From Eustoma russellianum (lineage: Eukaryota > Streptophyta > Magnoliopsida > Gentianales > Gentianaceae), in NCBI GenBank assembly GCA_036186865.1, contig AP025045.1:17597250-17661249 (forward strand): a DNA stretch of 64,000 nt, in the 5' to 3' direction. This document shows, one piece after another, positions 32,619-46,036 of the stretch; the stretch's first letter is position 1; each line of letters starts with the position of its first letter. The translations under genes were made by a program, and so were the position numbers. The notes beneath the pieces were generated by a model, which had not been told where the DNA came from, did no database searches, and worked only from the letters and a program-made list of their open reading frames with translations.

Positions 32619-32662
32619 TCTCGGGTGATCCTCGATCCACTCTCGGGTGATCCTCGATCCAC
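32619..32662. repeat. junction 1 between units 1 and 2, 22 bp duplication
   Basis: A 22 bp sequence starting TCTCGGGTGATCC is present twice in direct succession, where the PR-RT spacer (ending AGAGTAGGAC on the plus strand) meets LTR interior. The native LTR at 24476 has a single copy with one base different (CTCAGG for CTCGGG). Confidence 0.95.
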
Positions 32663-32889
32663 TCAATCTTAGCATTGTCTGGCTCTAGGGAAAAATAAAA
32701 TTATGAGTGATAAAAATCACCCAGCAAAAATACAATAAACCACCATGAAATAAATAAAGAATCATAACATGAATGTAATACCCCAAAAACCTCAAATATT
32801 AATTCATACCTGATCTTTAATCCTGGATTTTCTTGACGACATAGCCTAAGCATAATTTTAGGTAATGCTATACCAACAATATCTTATTA

Positions 32890-34377
32890 GAGTTAATTGC
32901 ACCTGGTATCCATTCTTTTCCACCAAGTTTTAAGTAGCATCCAATGTTTCATGAAACACACTTGCCATCCAGACTTATAGGGTTAATAGATACCTGGCAT
33001 CCATGCTGACGTCATAAAGGCAATTTTCATTTATTTTTTAAAAGTTTATAGAAAAAATAATTCAAAAATAAAAAAAACCCCACCCCCACACCACTCCCCA
33101 CCCCACCCCCACCCCCACCCCCACCCCCACCATCGACCTCCCTCCCCCGTCGTGCTGCATCTTCATCTTCTTCCTCCGTCTTCATCTTCATCCTCCTCTA
33201 CTAATCTATCTTCCTCCATCTTCATCTTCATTCTCCGTTTTCATCTTTATCCTCCATCTTCATCTTATTTCTTACAAGAAATTTTGTAGGAGAGGTGTCT
33301 TGGGCTTGAACACGTGGACTAAGAGAATAAAGGGTCACTGAAGGAATATCAATTGAGCCAAGATGCGGTGGCGGATGCTGCCACTGAGGAAGTGGTCCGG
33401 CCACCAGAAGGGTCTGAAGAAGCGGCCCTGCTTCCATTACAGCTTGCAAGAACTTGCCCTTTTCCGGCAATGGCTTTCTGGGCTCAATGTTTTCCACCAA
33501 ATCTTCTTTAATTGTTGTCCATTGAGTTCCAGAAACAGCATTTTCATCAGAATCAGAAGAGCAATACGTGGATGGAGTAGGAATTTCATCTTCTTCAAAG
33601 CTAAATCTCCCATTTGATAGAGCTGATTCATTGGGGAAATTCTGCGGTTGTGGGAGAATGTTTTCAAGAATTAATCTTTCGCATTGCAAGATGGCTTCAT
33701 CTCTTTCTTGGGTGGTATTTGTCAAGAGAAATTTGAGATGCATCATCTCTTCATCTTTTCTTGCAACTTCATCATGAGCTGAGGAAATTGTGTTCTCCAG
33801 CTCTAGAGTGGTGTAAAACAGAGAATTCTTCAAGTACTCCTCAATCCCCTGCAAAAACAAATGGGAATGAATTCTTTGATAAAAGCAATTAAAGGCAGCA
33901 AGAAGAAAAGGGATTCTGTCGAGGAGAATTGCTGTAAGATTTACCTTGTCAAGGTAATAGAAAGAGTTGCTGAAGAGGCTGCATTCGTCTTCCATTTTCT
34001 TGTTTGAAGAGGAGTGGGAATAAGATGAAGATGGATGATGAAGATGGAGGAAGGTAGATTAGCAGGGGAGGATGAAGATGGAGATGGAAGAAGAAGATGA
34101 AGATGGAGGAAGATAGGGGAGGATGGGGGAGGGAGGTCAATGATGGGGGGGTGGGGGTGGGGGTGGGGCGGGGAGTGATGTGAGGGTGGGTTTTTTTATT
34201 TTTGAATTATTTTTTCTATAAACTTTTAGAAAATAAATGAAAATTGCCTTTATGACGTCAGCATGGATGCCAGGTGTCTATTAACCCTATAAGTCTGGAT
34301 GGCAAGTGTGTTTCATGAAACATTGGATGCTACTTAAAACTTGGTGGAAAAGAATGGATACCAGGTGCAATTAACTC
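32890..34377. mobile_element. Pack-MULE in LTR, unit 2
   Basis: TSD TATCTTATTA at 32880-32889 and 34378-34387. Its left CCCCCA tract is longer and the right GGGGGT tract shorter than in unit 1. Same insertion site as the other units, so one insertion was copied with the LTR. Confidence 0.88.
33228..33995 (-). CDS. DUF1635 fragment, unit 2 copy
   Basis: 255 residues, open throughout, intron at 33849-33944 in phase. Differs from the unit 1 copy by Thr for Pro (WTTIKED), Pro for Leu in the HPPPHLGS segment, and Phe for Leu near the C-terminus (PTKFLVRN). Identical to the unit 3 protein as far as I can see. HPPP is the form expected for the family, so unit 1 carries the derived Leu. Confidence 0.7.
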   Translation of the reverse strand: MEDECSLFSNSFYYLDKVNLTAILLDRIPFLLAAFNCFYQRIHSHLFLQGIEEYLKNSLFYTTLELENTISSAHDEVARKDEEMMHLKFLLTNTTQERDEAILQCERLILENILPQPQNFPNESALSNGRFSFEEDEIPTPSTYCSSDSDENAVSGTQWTTIKEDLVENIEPRKPLPEKGKFLQAVMEAGPLLQTLLVAGPLPQWQHPPPHLGSIDIPSVTLYSLSPRVQAQDTSPTKFLVRNKMKMEDKDENGE

Positions 34378-37300
34378 TATCTTATTATCCATTAACTGTA
34401 ACATACAACATGTTAACGTTCTCATGAGTTATGCAAAATGCAATGCATGATGTCATGTCGTGTCAAAGCATCATTTTGGTCCCATAAAGTAATGTGTCAG
34501 AAAAACAGAGTTTCAAATCAATTAACCCCGGATCTGAACGGGTCCAGAACATGTCATCAGACCAATTAACCCCGGGTTTGGGACGGGTCCAGAACATAGC
34601 ATCGGCTAATTAACACCAGGCCTGGATCGGGTCCTGAACATATCATCAGACCAATTAACCTCGGGGCCGGAACGAGTCCAAAACATATCATGTCATCAGA
34701 CCTATTGACCCCGGGTCTGGAGTCGGGTTAGTCGCATGCTTGGCCGGCAAGGGAATCATAAAGCTTTCTTTAAAACATGGGACCATAAAAACTTTCATGC
34801 ATAACGAAAAACATATTTACTTGGAAAGACTTGCTTGCATACGGAAAATTCATAAAAATAAGATTCATAGGGAATATGATCATGCATGATACATGAAATG
34901 ATATGCAATGCAAGTCATGACATGAATAATCGTAAGTATTCCTTATAACGTGTCAACAAGCATGGTTTCAGAAACTAAAAATTTCCATATTTTACTTCAT
35001 GTTCATGGGCTGGCTATATTGACCAAACAAGCCCACTTTCATAATCTTTTGTCCTACATGTGCTAAGTGGGGTATTATTTACATGTCGTAAAATTTTCGT
35101 AACTTTCTAAGACGAATAAAGCCCTTAAATCATCGAATCATTATCAAGTATACTTGATGAATTCTTTGTATAATAACCAACATTACCTTAATTTTTGAGA
35201 CCTTAAAACCTTAATCATTTGGACCACAACCTGGAAAATATAATAAACTCCCTAAGAACTAACATTCATGGGCCCAAACCGTGTATATATGTCCAAATCC
35301 ATAAAATTAGGCCTCTTACCTTATTCCCCTGTTCTGTCAAATTTTCCAGTTTTGGTACATTAACTTTAAATCAACAATTACCCATTCAAACGATAATACC
35401 ATGTTGATTAATTTACATGGTCAGGCTCCTCTATGTCTTGGGTGATTAACAAAAAATCTCCAGAACAATCCAATAACTTTATAGGGTTCATTTAATTATT
35501 TTTCCGAAATGGGTCACATGCTGTTAATGGACTGACCAACTTTACTAAAAATTCTATTGTGGCAAAACCATAATTCCTTTTCCCAAAATTCTAATTCACA
35601 GACGTCATAAACATACTGAAATAGCATCCTACATAAATTTAGCTTATTTGCATATTTCTAAGGTCTATTTTTGGATCAAGGAACACGTTACTCATTTCTG
35701 CCCTGTTCCAGTGATTTCAGCTGGGACAGTTTTACCAATTAATTTCTTAAAAATAATCCATAACCTCTTTTACCAAAAATCTAACTCTCATACTTGCTAC
35801 ACACATAAGGTTGTCACCATACCAAAAATCAGCTTAATTTCTCTTTCCAAAGCCCATTTTAAGGCCATACAAAACGTTATATAATTCTGTCCAGTTCCAG
35901 AAATTTCAGCTTGATCAGTTTCACCAAATATTTTATTAAAAATAATCCACAACTTATTTTACCAAAATTCCAACTCTCATACTTTCTACACCCATAGAGA
36001 TATCATTATACCAAAAATCAAATTGTTTTCACGTTAGTAAGGCCCATTTTGAGGTCCCAAAACACACTGCTCCATTCTGTCCAGGTCTAGTAGTTTTGTG
36101 TTTTGTCATCTTTTCATGACTAGTGACCACTGATTATCTTGTGCTTATGAAATAACTTATTAGACACCACATATACCTTTTTTCCTTCATACCCAGCCGT
36201 GTGCATGTACCAAGATAACCAATGTTACATTTAAATTTAAAGTAAATCATCTAATATGCAAATTCCACACATCTTAGTGTTCACAAAAGGTGCCCTTTCT
36301 TGGATTTCAAACTCACCATCACATTCGCCTCTTTGGCCGAAAGTTATGACGTTCCATACACATATTTTACATCATTCATTTAGACATGCAACACATTCAC
36401 ATGCTAGTTCATTTTTAATCTACCAAGTAACCTTGTGAAATTACAACTAGCACTTGCATGTCATCTTGATGCTTCTTAGGTTTCTTCCAAGAGCTATTCT
36501 TGCATAGAGTCACTTGATTGAACCTTACTTCATCCTAAAACAGCATTATGTCACATTGCATGTGAGGAAATATTTCATCTTTGAAGGAATTAATCACATG
36601 CAAGACATTGCTCTTAAGGAATCACTAAGATATAGTCTTAAAACTTAGTATATTCAACTAAAGATCACATCTTAGAAACATCTAGCCATTCAAGTCACTA
36701 ATAAATCATGAGAGTCTAGTGTATACTTGCCTCTTCAAGCTAAAGCTCTTTTCTTAGCTTGGATATTTGATGAGTTGAGTTGAGATCTTCCTCCTGCTTC
36801 ACCCTTGAGCATACAGTTGGTTTGAAGGAATGAGAGGAGAATGTTAGTCATCATTCTTTGATGAAAATAGAATTATTTTGAGGTTAGATCTTCTTACCAA
36901 AGTGGGACTTTGAATGGAGCTTCAAGTATCAAAAGATTGCACCACCTAAAAGAGTTGAATGCCTTGCACCTAGTGACCATGAAGGTCATGGTTTGGGGTG
37001 GAGAAAAAAGAACTCATGTGAGCTTCATTCCTTATAAAAATAAGAATCCACTTAAAGGAGCTTGGAACAAAACTTACCTAGATGTTTCTTGAGTCTTGAA
37101 GATGAGACTTGAGTTGGACTCCTAGCTCCAAGATGAAGGGGCCGAAAGTTGTGTATGTGGAGGGAGATGGGAAAACTTGCTAAGTGTTGGCTTGGATTGA
37201 ATGCTTATTGAGGAGGTTCAAGATGGATGAAAGGAGATACCTTGCAAGATTTAGAAAAACCTAGGGGTAAGGGGGATGGGTAGCCGGTGCATGGGGGGAG

Positions 37301-37867
37301 GGGAAAAAGAGAACCTAGGCTTTGTAGCTTCAAGCTTTTTCTTCCATGCTAGCCTTATTTTCTTATTTTATTCTTTCTTTTTGCATGCTTGTCTATTTTA
37401 TATTTTAAATATTATTTAATTAGTTATTTTAAGAATTGTTTATTAAAATATGGAGGATTCTAGAATCCTCAAGGCCCTTGGCCGAATTTTAGGCGGGTTT
37501 GGTGGTAGTTTTGTCCTTTAACATTTATCATATCCCATACTTATATAATTTATAATGTTATTTATTTTATTTAATTATGATTTTAATCTTGCTTTGTGAG
37601 GATCATTTATGTTTGCATTCTTATAAAAACGGATTTATTCTAAGGTTGCACAAGGCCTTTGGCCGAATTTACAAGGTGTAATACACACCTTGTTACGTTC
37701 GCTTGTATGACTTTTTAGTGTCCGTCCTAAATGAAATTAAAGGACTTAAATAAAGAAGCGCTAATTTGGCCTAAGTAGAATGCACGTGAAGGAATCATTA
37801 TTTTTATTACGTCACTTAGTCATGGTTTCGAGTACATTGTAATCGGGGTACAACATCCGCCCCCCTT

Positions 37868-40785
37868 ATCATAAGTTTCGTCCTCGAAACTTCAGAAACT
37901 AGTCAAAAAGATGGGGGTATCTACTCTTCATGTCTTCCTCCGTTTCCCATGTGGCTTCTTCTCCTGAATGGTGCTTCCACTGAACCTTCACCATAGGTAT
38001 GGATCTCTTTCTCAACTTCTTTTCTTTCCAATCAACGATCTTAGGGGCTCCTCTTCATAGGGTGCATCTTCTTCGACCTTCAACTGCTGATCTTCAAGAA
38101 TGTGGCTGGGATCATAAACATATCGGCGAAGTTGGAAAACATTGAATACATCATGTGACTGGGAAAGAGATGGTGGCAACGCCAAACGATACGCAACTTC
38201 ACCCACTCTCTCTAGTACCTCATAAGGTCCAATGAATCTTGGGCTCAACTTTCCTTTGATGCCAAATCTTTTGACTCCTCTGGTTGGAGAAACCTTTAGG
38301 AAAACTTTCCTTCCTTCTTGAAACTCTAAGGGTCTCCTCCTTTCATCTGCACATATCTTAGTCCTATATTGTGCTGCTTTTAGTCTTTGCTGAACCAACT
38401 TTACCTTTTCTCGTGTTTGCTCAACAATGTCGGGTCTCGTATAGATCTTATCTCCAATCTCGTCCCAATAGAGTGGGGACCGACATTTTCGACCATACAA
38501 TGCTTCATATGGTGCCATCCCGATGGATCTGTGGAAGCTGTTATTGTAAGAAAACTCAGCAAGCTTAAGGCTCTTATCCCAGCTTCCTCCAAAGTAAAGA
38601 ATGCAAGCGCGAAGCATGTCCTTAAGGGTTTGAATTGTTCTTTCTGATTGGCCATCAGTTTGAGGATGAAATGCGGAACTCATTCTGATTTCTGTGCCCA
38701 TTGCCTTTTGAAAGGTTGTCCAGAATGTCGAGGTAAAACGGGAATCGCAGTCACATATGATACTTACGGGCACACCAAAACAAACAATCTGGTCAATGTA
38801 CATAGAGGTCAACTTCTCCATGGATGCTTTAATCGACATGGCTAAAAAGTGAGCAGACTTAGTCAAACGATCCACAACGACCCATATAGCATCATTTCCT
38901 GTACTTAGTCTTGGGTAGGTCGGTCAAAAAATCCATTGTGATGTGGTCCCATTTCCATTTCAGCACTTCTAGGGGTTGTAATAATCCAGCAGGTCTTTCG
39001 TGTTTTGCTTTTACCCTTTGACAGACCAAGCGCGCTCAACAAATTCAGCGATTTGATTCTTCATACCGTGCCACCAAAACTTTTGCTTGAGGTCTTGGTA
39101 CATCTTATTAGCTTCAGAGTGTATAGATAAACTCGAGTTATGGGCTTCCATCAAAACTGCATCTTTAATTTTTTTGTTCTCGGGAACACATAACCGTCCT
39201 CGGTACTACAAACTGTCATCACTACGAACTTCAAAATCATCTTGTAGCTTATCTTTCATCCTTTCCTTGATCTTTCTCAAAGCTACATAATCCCTTTGAG
39301 CCTCTTTGATCCTATCAATCAGTGAAGGAATAAGGACCAACTTGGCGAGAACTTCAGCGACTTAATCAACTTCTTCTAAGCCAAACTCTTCCATATCTCG
39401 CTGAAGAGGTGGTTGACGCGGGCGACTTGTTTTTCGGCTTAACACATCAGCAAATTTGTTAGCTTTCCCCGGATGATATTTAATGGGGAGGTCATAGTCT
39501 TTAATCAGCTCGAGCCATCTGCGCTGCCGCATGTTGAGCTCTTTCTGGTAAAAAGGTACTTTCAGCTTTTGTGGTATGTATAGATCTCACACTTCTCACC
39601 TACAGGTAATGTCTCCATGTCTTTAATGAAAAAACCACTACGGCAAGCTCAAGATCTTGGACGGGGTAGTTTTGCTCAAATGGCTTTAATTGCCGGGATG
39701 CATAAGCTATCACTCTATCTTTCTACATAAGGACACATCCGAGACCATTCTTTGAAGCATCACTGTACACCACGTACTACTCACTAGGAGTGGGCTGAGC
39801 TAGGATAGGGGCGGATGTCAACCTCGCTTTTAGCTCCGAGAAACTCTTTTCACATTCAGCACTCCACTTGAACTTGGTTTTCTTTTGGGTCAATCTGGTG
39901 AGGGGAACAGCTATCTTCGAAAATCCTTCCACGAATTTCCGATAATATCTTGCTAGCCCAAGGAAACTTCTCACTTCAGTAACATTTGTTGGTCTGGGCT
40001 ATTCCGTGATAGCTTCAATTTTCTTGGGATCCACTGAAATCCCGTCTTCTGAAATAACATGGCCGAGGAAGGATACACTTCGCAGCCAAAATTTGCATTT
40101 GCTAAAATTTGCATACAATTGTCGTCCTCTTAGAATATTCAAACTGTCCTCAAATGGACTACTTGAGTCTCTTCATCTGGTGAATAGATCAAGATATCGT
40201 CTATGAAAACCACTACGAACTTGTCCAATTGGTCCTGAAAGACTCGATTCATGAGGTCCATAAAGGCGGCAAGAGCATTGGTCAAACCAAAGGGCATGAC
40301 CAAGAATTCATAGTGTCCATAGCGGGTTCTGAAAGCAGTCTTAGGGATATCTTCAGCCTTAATCTTCAATTGAAAGTATCCAGATTGCAGGTCACTCTTA
40401 CTGAAGATTCGTGATCCCCGGAGTTGATCAAATAAGTCGTCTATCCGGGGCAAGGGGTACTTATTCTTTATGGTGATTCTGTTGAGCTCCCGGTAATCGA
40501 TGCATAAGCGCATACTTCCATCTTTCTTCTTCACGAATAACATAGGAGCACCCCAAGGTGAAACGCTGGGGCGAATGAGCTTCTTTTCTAGTAGCTCGTG
40601 TAACTGCTCCTTTAGCTCTTTCAGTTCTGCAGGAGCCATTTGATATGGGGCTTTTGATATGGGTTCAGCTCCTGGAACAAGATTTATCTCAAAGGCAATT
40701 TCACGATCAGGAGGTAGTCCAGGTAGATCATCAGGGAACACATCAGGGTATTCGTTAACAATTGGGACTTGTGCAAGAGTAGGAC
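37868..40785 (-). pseudogene. pol: gypsy pol, unit 2 (broken)
   Basis: Same domain order and the same shared stops and chromodomain frameshift as unit 1. RT frame 40807-40139 is intact with FIDD; integrase frame 38875-38012. Private features: Tyr for Asp in KAAQYRTK, Ile for Val in RFGIKGKL, and Glu for Asp in WSAECEKS (RT-RNase H link, frame 39974-39777). It keeps the Lys in DRLTKSAHF that unit 1 has as Arg, and the Trp in the zinc region (KFWWHG) where unit 1 has a stop. Confidence 0.88.
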
Positions 40786-40829
40786 TCTCGGGTGATCCTC
40801 GATCCACTCTCGGGTGATCCTCGATCCAC
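40786..40829. repeat. junction 2 between units 2 and 3, 22 bp duplication
   Basis: Same fusion point and same doubled 22 bp as at 32619-32662; no base difference seen. Confidence 0.95.
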
Positions 40830-41056
40830 TCAATCTTAGCATTGTCTGGCTCTAGGGAAAAATAAAATTATGAGTGATAAAAATCACCCAGCAAAAATAC
40901 AATAAACCACCATGAAATAAATAAAGAATCATAACATGAATGTAATACCCCAAAAACCTCAAATATTAATTCATACCTGATCTTTAATCCTGGATTTTCT
41001 TGACGACATAGCCTAAGCATAATTTTAGGTAATGCTATACCAACAATATCTTATTA

Positions 41057-42547
41057 GAGTTAATTGCACCTGGTATCCATTCTTTTCCACCAAGTTTTAA
41101 GTAGCATCCAATGTTTCATGAAACACACTTGCCATCCAGACTTATAGGGTTAATAGATACCTGGCATCCATGCTGACGTCATAAAGGCAATTTTCATTTA
41201 TTTTTTAAAAGTTTATAGAAAAAATAATTCAAAAATAAAAAAACCCCACCCCCACACCACTCCCCACCCCACCCCCACCCCCACCCCCACCCCCACCATC
41301 GACCTCCCTCCCCTGTCGTGCTGCATCTTCATCTTCTTCCTCCGTCTTCATCTTCATCCTCCTCTACTAATCTATCTTCCTCCATCTTCATCTTCATTCT
41401 CCGTTTTCATCTTTATCCTCCATCTTCATCTTATTTCTTACAAGAAATTTTGTAGGAGAGGTGTCTTGGGCTTGAACACGTGGACTAAGAGAATAAAGGG
41501 TCACTGAAGGAATATCAATTGAGCCAAGATGCGGTGGCGGATGCTGCCACTGAGGAAGTGGTCCGGCCACCAGAAGGGTCTGAAGAAGCGGCCCTGCTTC
41601 CATTACAGCTTGCAAGAACTTGCCCTTTTCCGGCAATGGCTTTCTGGGCTCAATGTTTTCCACCAAATCTTCTTTAATTGTTGTCCATTGAGTTCCAGAA
41701 ACAGCATTTTCATCAGAATCAGAAGAGCAATACGTGGATGGAGTAGGAATTTCATCTTCTTCAAAGCTAAATCTCCCATTTGATAGAGCTGATTCATTGG
41801 GGAAATTCTGCGGTTGTGGGAGAATGTTTTCAAGAATTAATCTTTCGCATTGCAAGATGGCTTCATCTCTTTCTTGGGTGGTATTTGTCAAGAGAAATTT
41901 GAGATGCATCATCTCTTCATCTTTTCTTGCAACTTCATCATGAGCTGAGGAAATTGTGTTCTCCAGCTCTAGAGTGGTGTAAAACAGAGAATTCTTCAAG
42001 TACTCCTCAATCCCCTGCAAAAACAAATGGGAATGAATTCTTTGATAAAAGCAATTAAAGGCAGCAAGAAGAAAAGGGATTCTGTCGAGGAGAATTGCTG
42101 TAAGATTTACCTTGTCAAGGTAATAGAAAGAGTTGCTGAAGAGGCTGCATTCGTCTTCCATTTTCTTGTTTGAAGAGGAGTGGGAATAAGATGAAGATGG
42201 ATGATGAAGATGGAGGAAGGTAGATTAGCAGGGGAGGATGAAGATGGAGATGGAAGAAGAAGATGAAGATGGAGGAAGATAGGGGAGGATGGGGGAGGGA
42301 GGTCAATGATGGGGGGGGTGGGGGTGGGGGTGGGGCGGGGAGTGATGTGAGGGTGGGTTTTTTTTAAATTTTTGAATTATTTTTTCTATAAACTTTTAAA
42401 AAATAAATGAAAATTGCCTTTATGACGTCAGCATGGATGCCAGGTGTCTATTAACCCTATAAGTCTGGATGGCAAGTGTGTTTCATGAAACATTGGATGC
42501 TACTTAAAACTTGGTGGAAAAGAATGGATACCAGGTGCAATTAACTC
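41057..42547. mobile_element. Pack-MULE in LTR, unit 3
   Basis: TSD TATCTTATTA on both sides (41047-41056, 42548-42557). Near the right TIR it shares TTTTTAAATTTTTG with unit 4, where units 1 and 2 read TTTATTTTTG. Confidence 0.88.
41394..42161 (-). CDS. DUF1635 fragment, unit 3 copy
   Basis: 255-residue frame with in-phase intron at 42015-42110. The protein appears identical to that of unit 2, including WTTIKED and PTKFLVRN. Flanking CCCCCA tract length differs, as expected for slippage rather than selection. Confidence 0.7.
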   Translation of the reverse strand: MEDECSLFSNSFYYLDKVNLTAILLDRIPFLLAAFNCFYQRIHSHLFLQGIEEYLKNSLFYTTLELENTISSAHDEVARKDEEMMHLKFLLTNTTQERDEAILQCERLILENILPQPQNFPNESALSNGRFSFEEDEIPTPSTYCSSDSDENAVSGTQWTTIKEDLVENIEPRKPLPEKGKFLQAVMEAGPLLQTLLVAGPLPQWQHPPPHLGSIDIPSVTLYSLSPRVQAQDTSPTKFLVRNKMKMEDKDENGE

Positions 42548-45500
42548 TATCTTATTATCCATTAACTGTAACATACAACATGTTAACGTTCTCATGAGTT
42601 ATGCAAAATGCAATGCATGATGTCATGTCGTGTCAAAGCATCATTTTGGTCCCATAAAGTAATGTGTCAGAAAAACAGAGTTTCAAATCAATTAACCCCG
42701 GATCTGAACGGGTCCAGAACATGTCATCAGACCAATTAACCCCGGGTTTGGGACGGGTCCAGAACATAGCATCGGCTAATTAACACCAGGCCTGGATCGG
42801 GTCCAGAACATATCATCAGACCAATTAACCTCGGGGCCGGAACGAGTCCAAAACATATCATGTCATCAGACCTATTGACCCCGGGTCTGGAGTCGGGTTA
42901 GTCGCATGCTTGGCCGGCAAGGGAATCATAAAGCTTTCTTTAAAACATGGGACCATAAAAACTTTCATGCATAACGAAAAACATATTTACTTGGAAAGAC
43001 TTGCTTGCATACGGAAAATTCATAAAAATAAGATTCATAGGGAATATGATCATGCATGATACATGAAATGATATGCAATGCAAGTCATGACATGAATAAT
43101 CGTAAGTATTCCTTATAACGTGTCAACAAGCATGGTTTCAGAAACTAAAAATTTCCATATTTTACTTCATGTTCATGGGCTGGCTATATTGACCAAACAA
43201 GCCCACTTTCATAATCTTTTGTCCTACATGTGCTAAGTGGGGTATTATTTACATGTCGTAAAATTTTCGTAACTTTCTAAGACGAATAAAGCCCTTAAAT
43301 CATCGAATCATTATCAAGTATACTTGATGAATTCTTTGTATAATAACCAACATTACCTTAATTTTTGAGACCTTAAAACCTTAATCATTTGGACCACAAC
43401 CTGGAAAATATAATAAACTCCCTAAGAACTAACATTCATGGGCCCAAACCGTGTATATATGTCCAAATCCATAAAATTAGGCCTCTTACCTTATTCCCCT
43501 GTTCTGTCAAATTTTCCAGTTTTGGTACATTAACTTTAAATCAACAATTACCCATTCAAACGATAATACCATGTTGATTAATTTACATGGTCAGGCTCCT
43601 CTATGTCTTGGGTGATTAACAAAAAATCTCCAGAACAATCCAATAACTTTATAGGGTTCATTTAATTATTTTTCCGAAATGGGTCACATGCTGTTAATGG
43701 ACTGACCAACTTTACTAAAAATTCTATTGTGGCAAAACCATAATTCCTTTTCCCAAAATTCTAATTCACAGACGTCATAAACATACTGAAATAGCATCCT
43801 ACATAAATTTAGCTTATTTGCATATTTCTAAGGTCTATTTTTGGATCAAGGAACACGTTACTCATTTCTGCCCTGTTCCAGTGATTTCAGCTGGGACAGT
43901 TTTACCAATTAATTTCTTAAAAATAATCCATAACCTCTTTTACCAAAAATCTAACTCTCATACTTGCTACACACATAAGGTTGTCACCATACCAAAAATC
44001 AGCTTAATTTCTCTTTCCAAAGCCCATTTTAAGGCCATACAAAACGTTATATAATTCTGTCCAGTTCCAGAAATTTCAGCTTGATCAGTTTCACCAAATA
44101 TTTTATTAAAATAATCCACAACTTATTTTACCAAAATTCCAACTCTCATACTTTCTACACCCATAGAGATATCATTATACCAAAAATCAAATTGTTTTCA
44201 CGTTAGTAAGGCCCATTTTGAGGTCACAAAACACACTGCTCCATTCTGTCCAGGTCTAGTAGTTTTGTGTTTTGTCATCTTTTCATGACTAGTGACCACT
44301 GATTATCTTGTGCTTATGAAATAACTTATTAGACACCACATATACCTTTTTTCCTTCATACCCAGCCGTGTGCATGTACCAAGATAACCAATGTTACATT
44401 TAAATTTAAAGTAAATCATCTAATATGCAAATTCCACACATCTTAGTGTTCACAAAAGGTGCCCTTTCTTGGATTTCAAACTCACCATCACATTCGCCTC
44501 TTTGGCCAAAAGTTATGACGTTCCATACACATATTTTACATCATTCATTTAGACATGCAACACATTCACATGCTAGTTCATTTTTAATCTACCAAGTAAC
44601 CTTGTGAAATTACAACTAGCACTTGCATGTCATCTTGATGCTTCTTAGGTTTCTTCCAAGAGCTATTCTTGCATAGAGTCACTTGATTGAACCTTACTTC
44701 ATCCTAAAACAGCATTATGTCACATTGCATGTGAGGAAAGATTTCATCTTTGAAGGAATTAATCACATGCAAGACATTGCTCTTAAGGAATCACTAAGAT
44801 ATAGTCTTAAAACTTAGTATATTCAACTAAAGATCACATCTTAGAAACATCTAGCCATTCAAGTCACTAATTAATCATGAGAGTCTAGTGTATACTTGCC
44901 TCTTCAAGCTAAAGCTCTTTTCTTAGCTTGGATATTTGATGAGTTGAGTTGAGATCTTCCTCCTGCTTCACCCTTGAGCATACAGTTGGTTTGAAGGAAT
45001 GAGAGGAGAATGTTAGTCATCATTCTTTGATGAAAATAGAATTATTTTGAGGTTAGATCTTCTTACCAAAGTGGGACTTTGAATGGAGCTTCAAGTATCA
45101 AAAGATTGCACCACCTAAAAGAGTTGAATGCCTTGCACCTAGTGACCATGAAGGTCATGGTTTGGGGTGGAGAAAAAAGAACTCATGTGAGCTTCATTCC
45201 TTATAAAAATAAGAATCCACTTAAAGGAGCTTGGAACAAAACTTACCTAGATGTTTCTTGAGTCTTGAAGATGAGACTTGAGTTGGACTCCTAGCTCCAA
45301 GATGAAGGGGCCGAAAGTTGTGTATGTGGAGGGAGATGGGAAAACTTGCTAAGTGTTGGCTTGGATTGAATGCTTATTGAGGAGGTTCAAGATGGATGAA
45401 AGGAGATACCTTGCAAGATTTAGAAAAACCTAGGGGTAAGGGGGATGGGTAGCCGGTGCATGGGGGGAGGGGAAAAAGAGAACCTAGGCTTTGTAGCTTC

Positions 45501-46036
45501 AAGCTTTTTCTTCCATGCTAGCCTTATTTTCTTATTTTATTCTTTCTTTTTGCATGCTTGTCTATTTTATATTTTAAATATTATTTAATTAGTTATTTTA
45601 AGAATTGTTTATTAAAATATGGAGGATTCTAGAATCCTCAAGGCCCTTGGCCGAATTTTAGGCGGGTTTGGTGGTAGTTTTGTCCTTTAACATTTATCAT
45701 ATCCCATACTTATATAATTTATAATGTTATTTATTTTATTTAATTATGATTTTAATCTTGCTTTGTGAGGATCATTTATGTTTGCATTCTTATAAAAACG
45801 GATTTATTCTAAGGTTGCACAAGGCCTTTGGCCGAATTTACAAGGTGTAATACACACCTTGTTACGTTCGCTTGTATGACTTTTTAGTGTCCGTCCTAAA
45901 TGAAATTAAAGGACTTAAATAAAGAAGCGCTAATTTGGCCTAAGTAGAATGCACGTGAAGGAATCATTATTTTTATTACGTCACTTAGTCATGGTTTCGA
46001 GTACATTGTAATCGGGGTACAACATCCGCCCCCCTT

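Larger units (their letters stand above)
24476..32640 (-). repeat. tandem unit 1 (8165 bp)
   Basis: Leftmost of four head-to-tail units. Its left limit is defined by alignment with the other units; the LTR itself continues to 24141. Private changes include TGGTATCGAG for TGGTTTCGAG near 29660, Pro for Thr in the DUF1635 ORF (WTPIKED), and a stop in the integrase zinc region (near 30908). Confidence 0.9.
32641..37855 (-). repeat. truncated gypsy LTR, unit 2
   Basis: LTR start (TGTTGTACCCC, minus strand) is intact at 37855; the element-3' end is missing about 335 bp and is fused to pol of unit 1's neighbour side at the 22 bp duplication. It contains MULE, minisatellite (34518-34730) and the 190 bp repeats. 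Confidence 0.88.
32641..40807 (-). repeat. tandem unit 2 (8167 bp)
   Basis: Second unit, bounded by two identical junctions. It shares with unit 3 the change Phe for Leu in the C-terminal part of the DUF1635 ORF (PTKFLVRN) and many LTR bases. Confidence 0.92.
40808..46024 (-). repeat. truncated gypsy LTR, unit 3
   Basis: Start at 46024 intact, element-3' end missing at the junction as in unit 2. Contains MULE, minisatellite (42688-42900) and 190 bp repeats. Confidence 0.88.
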
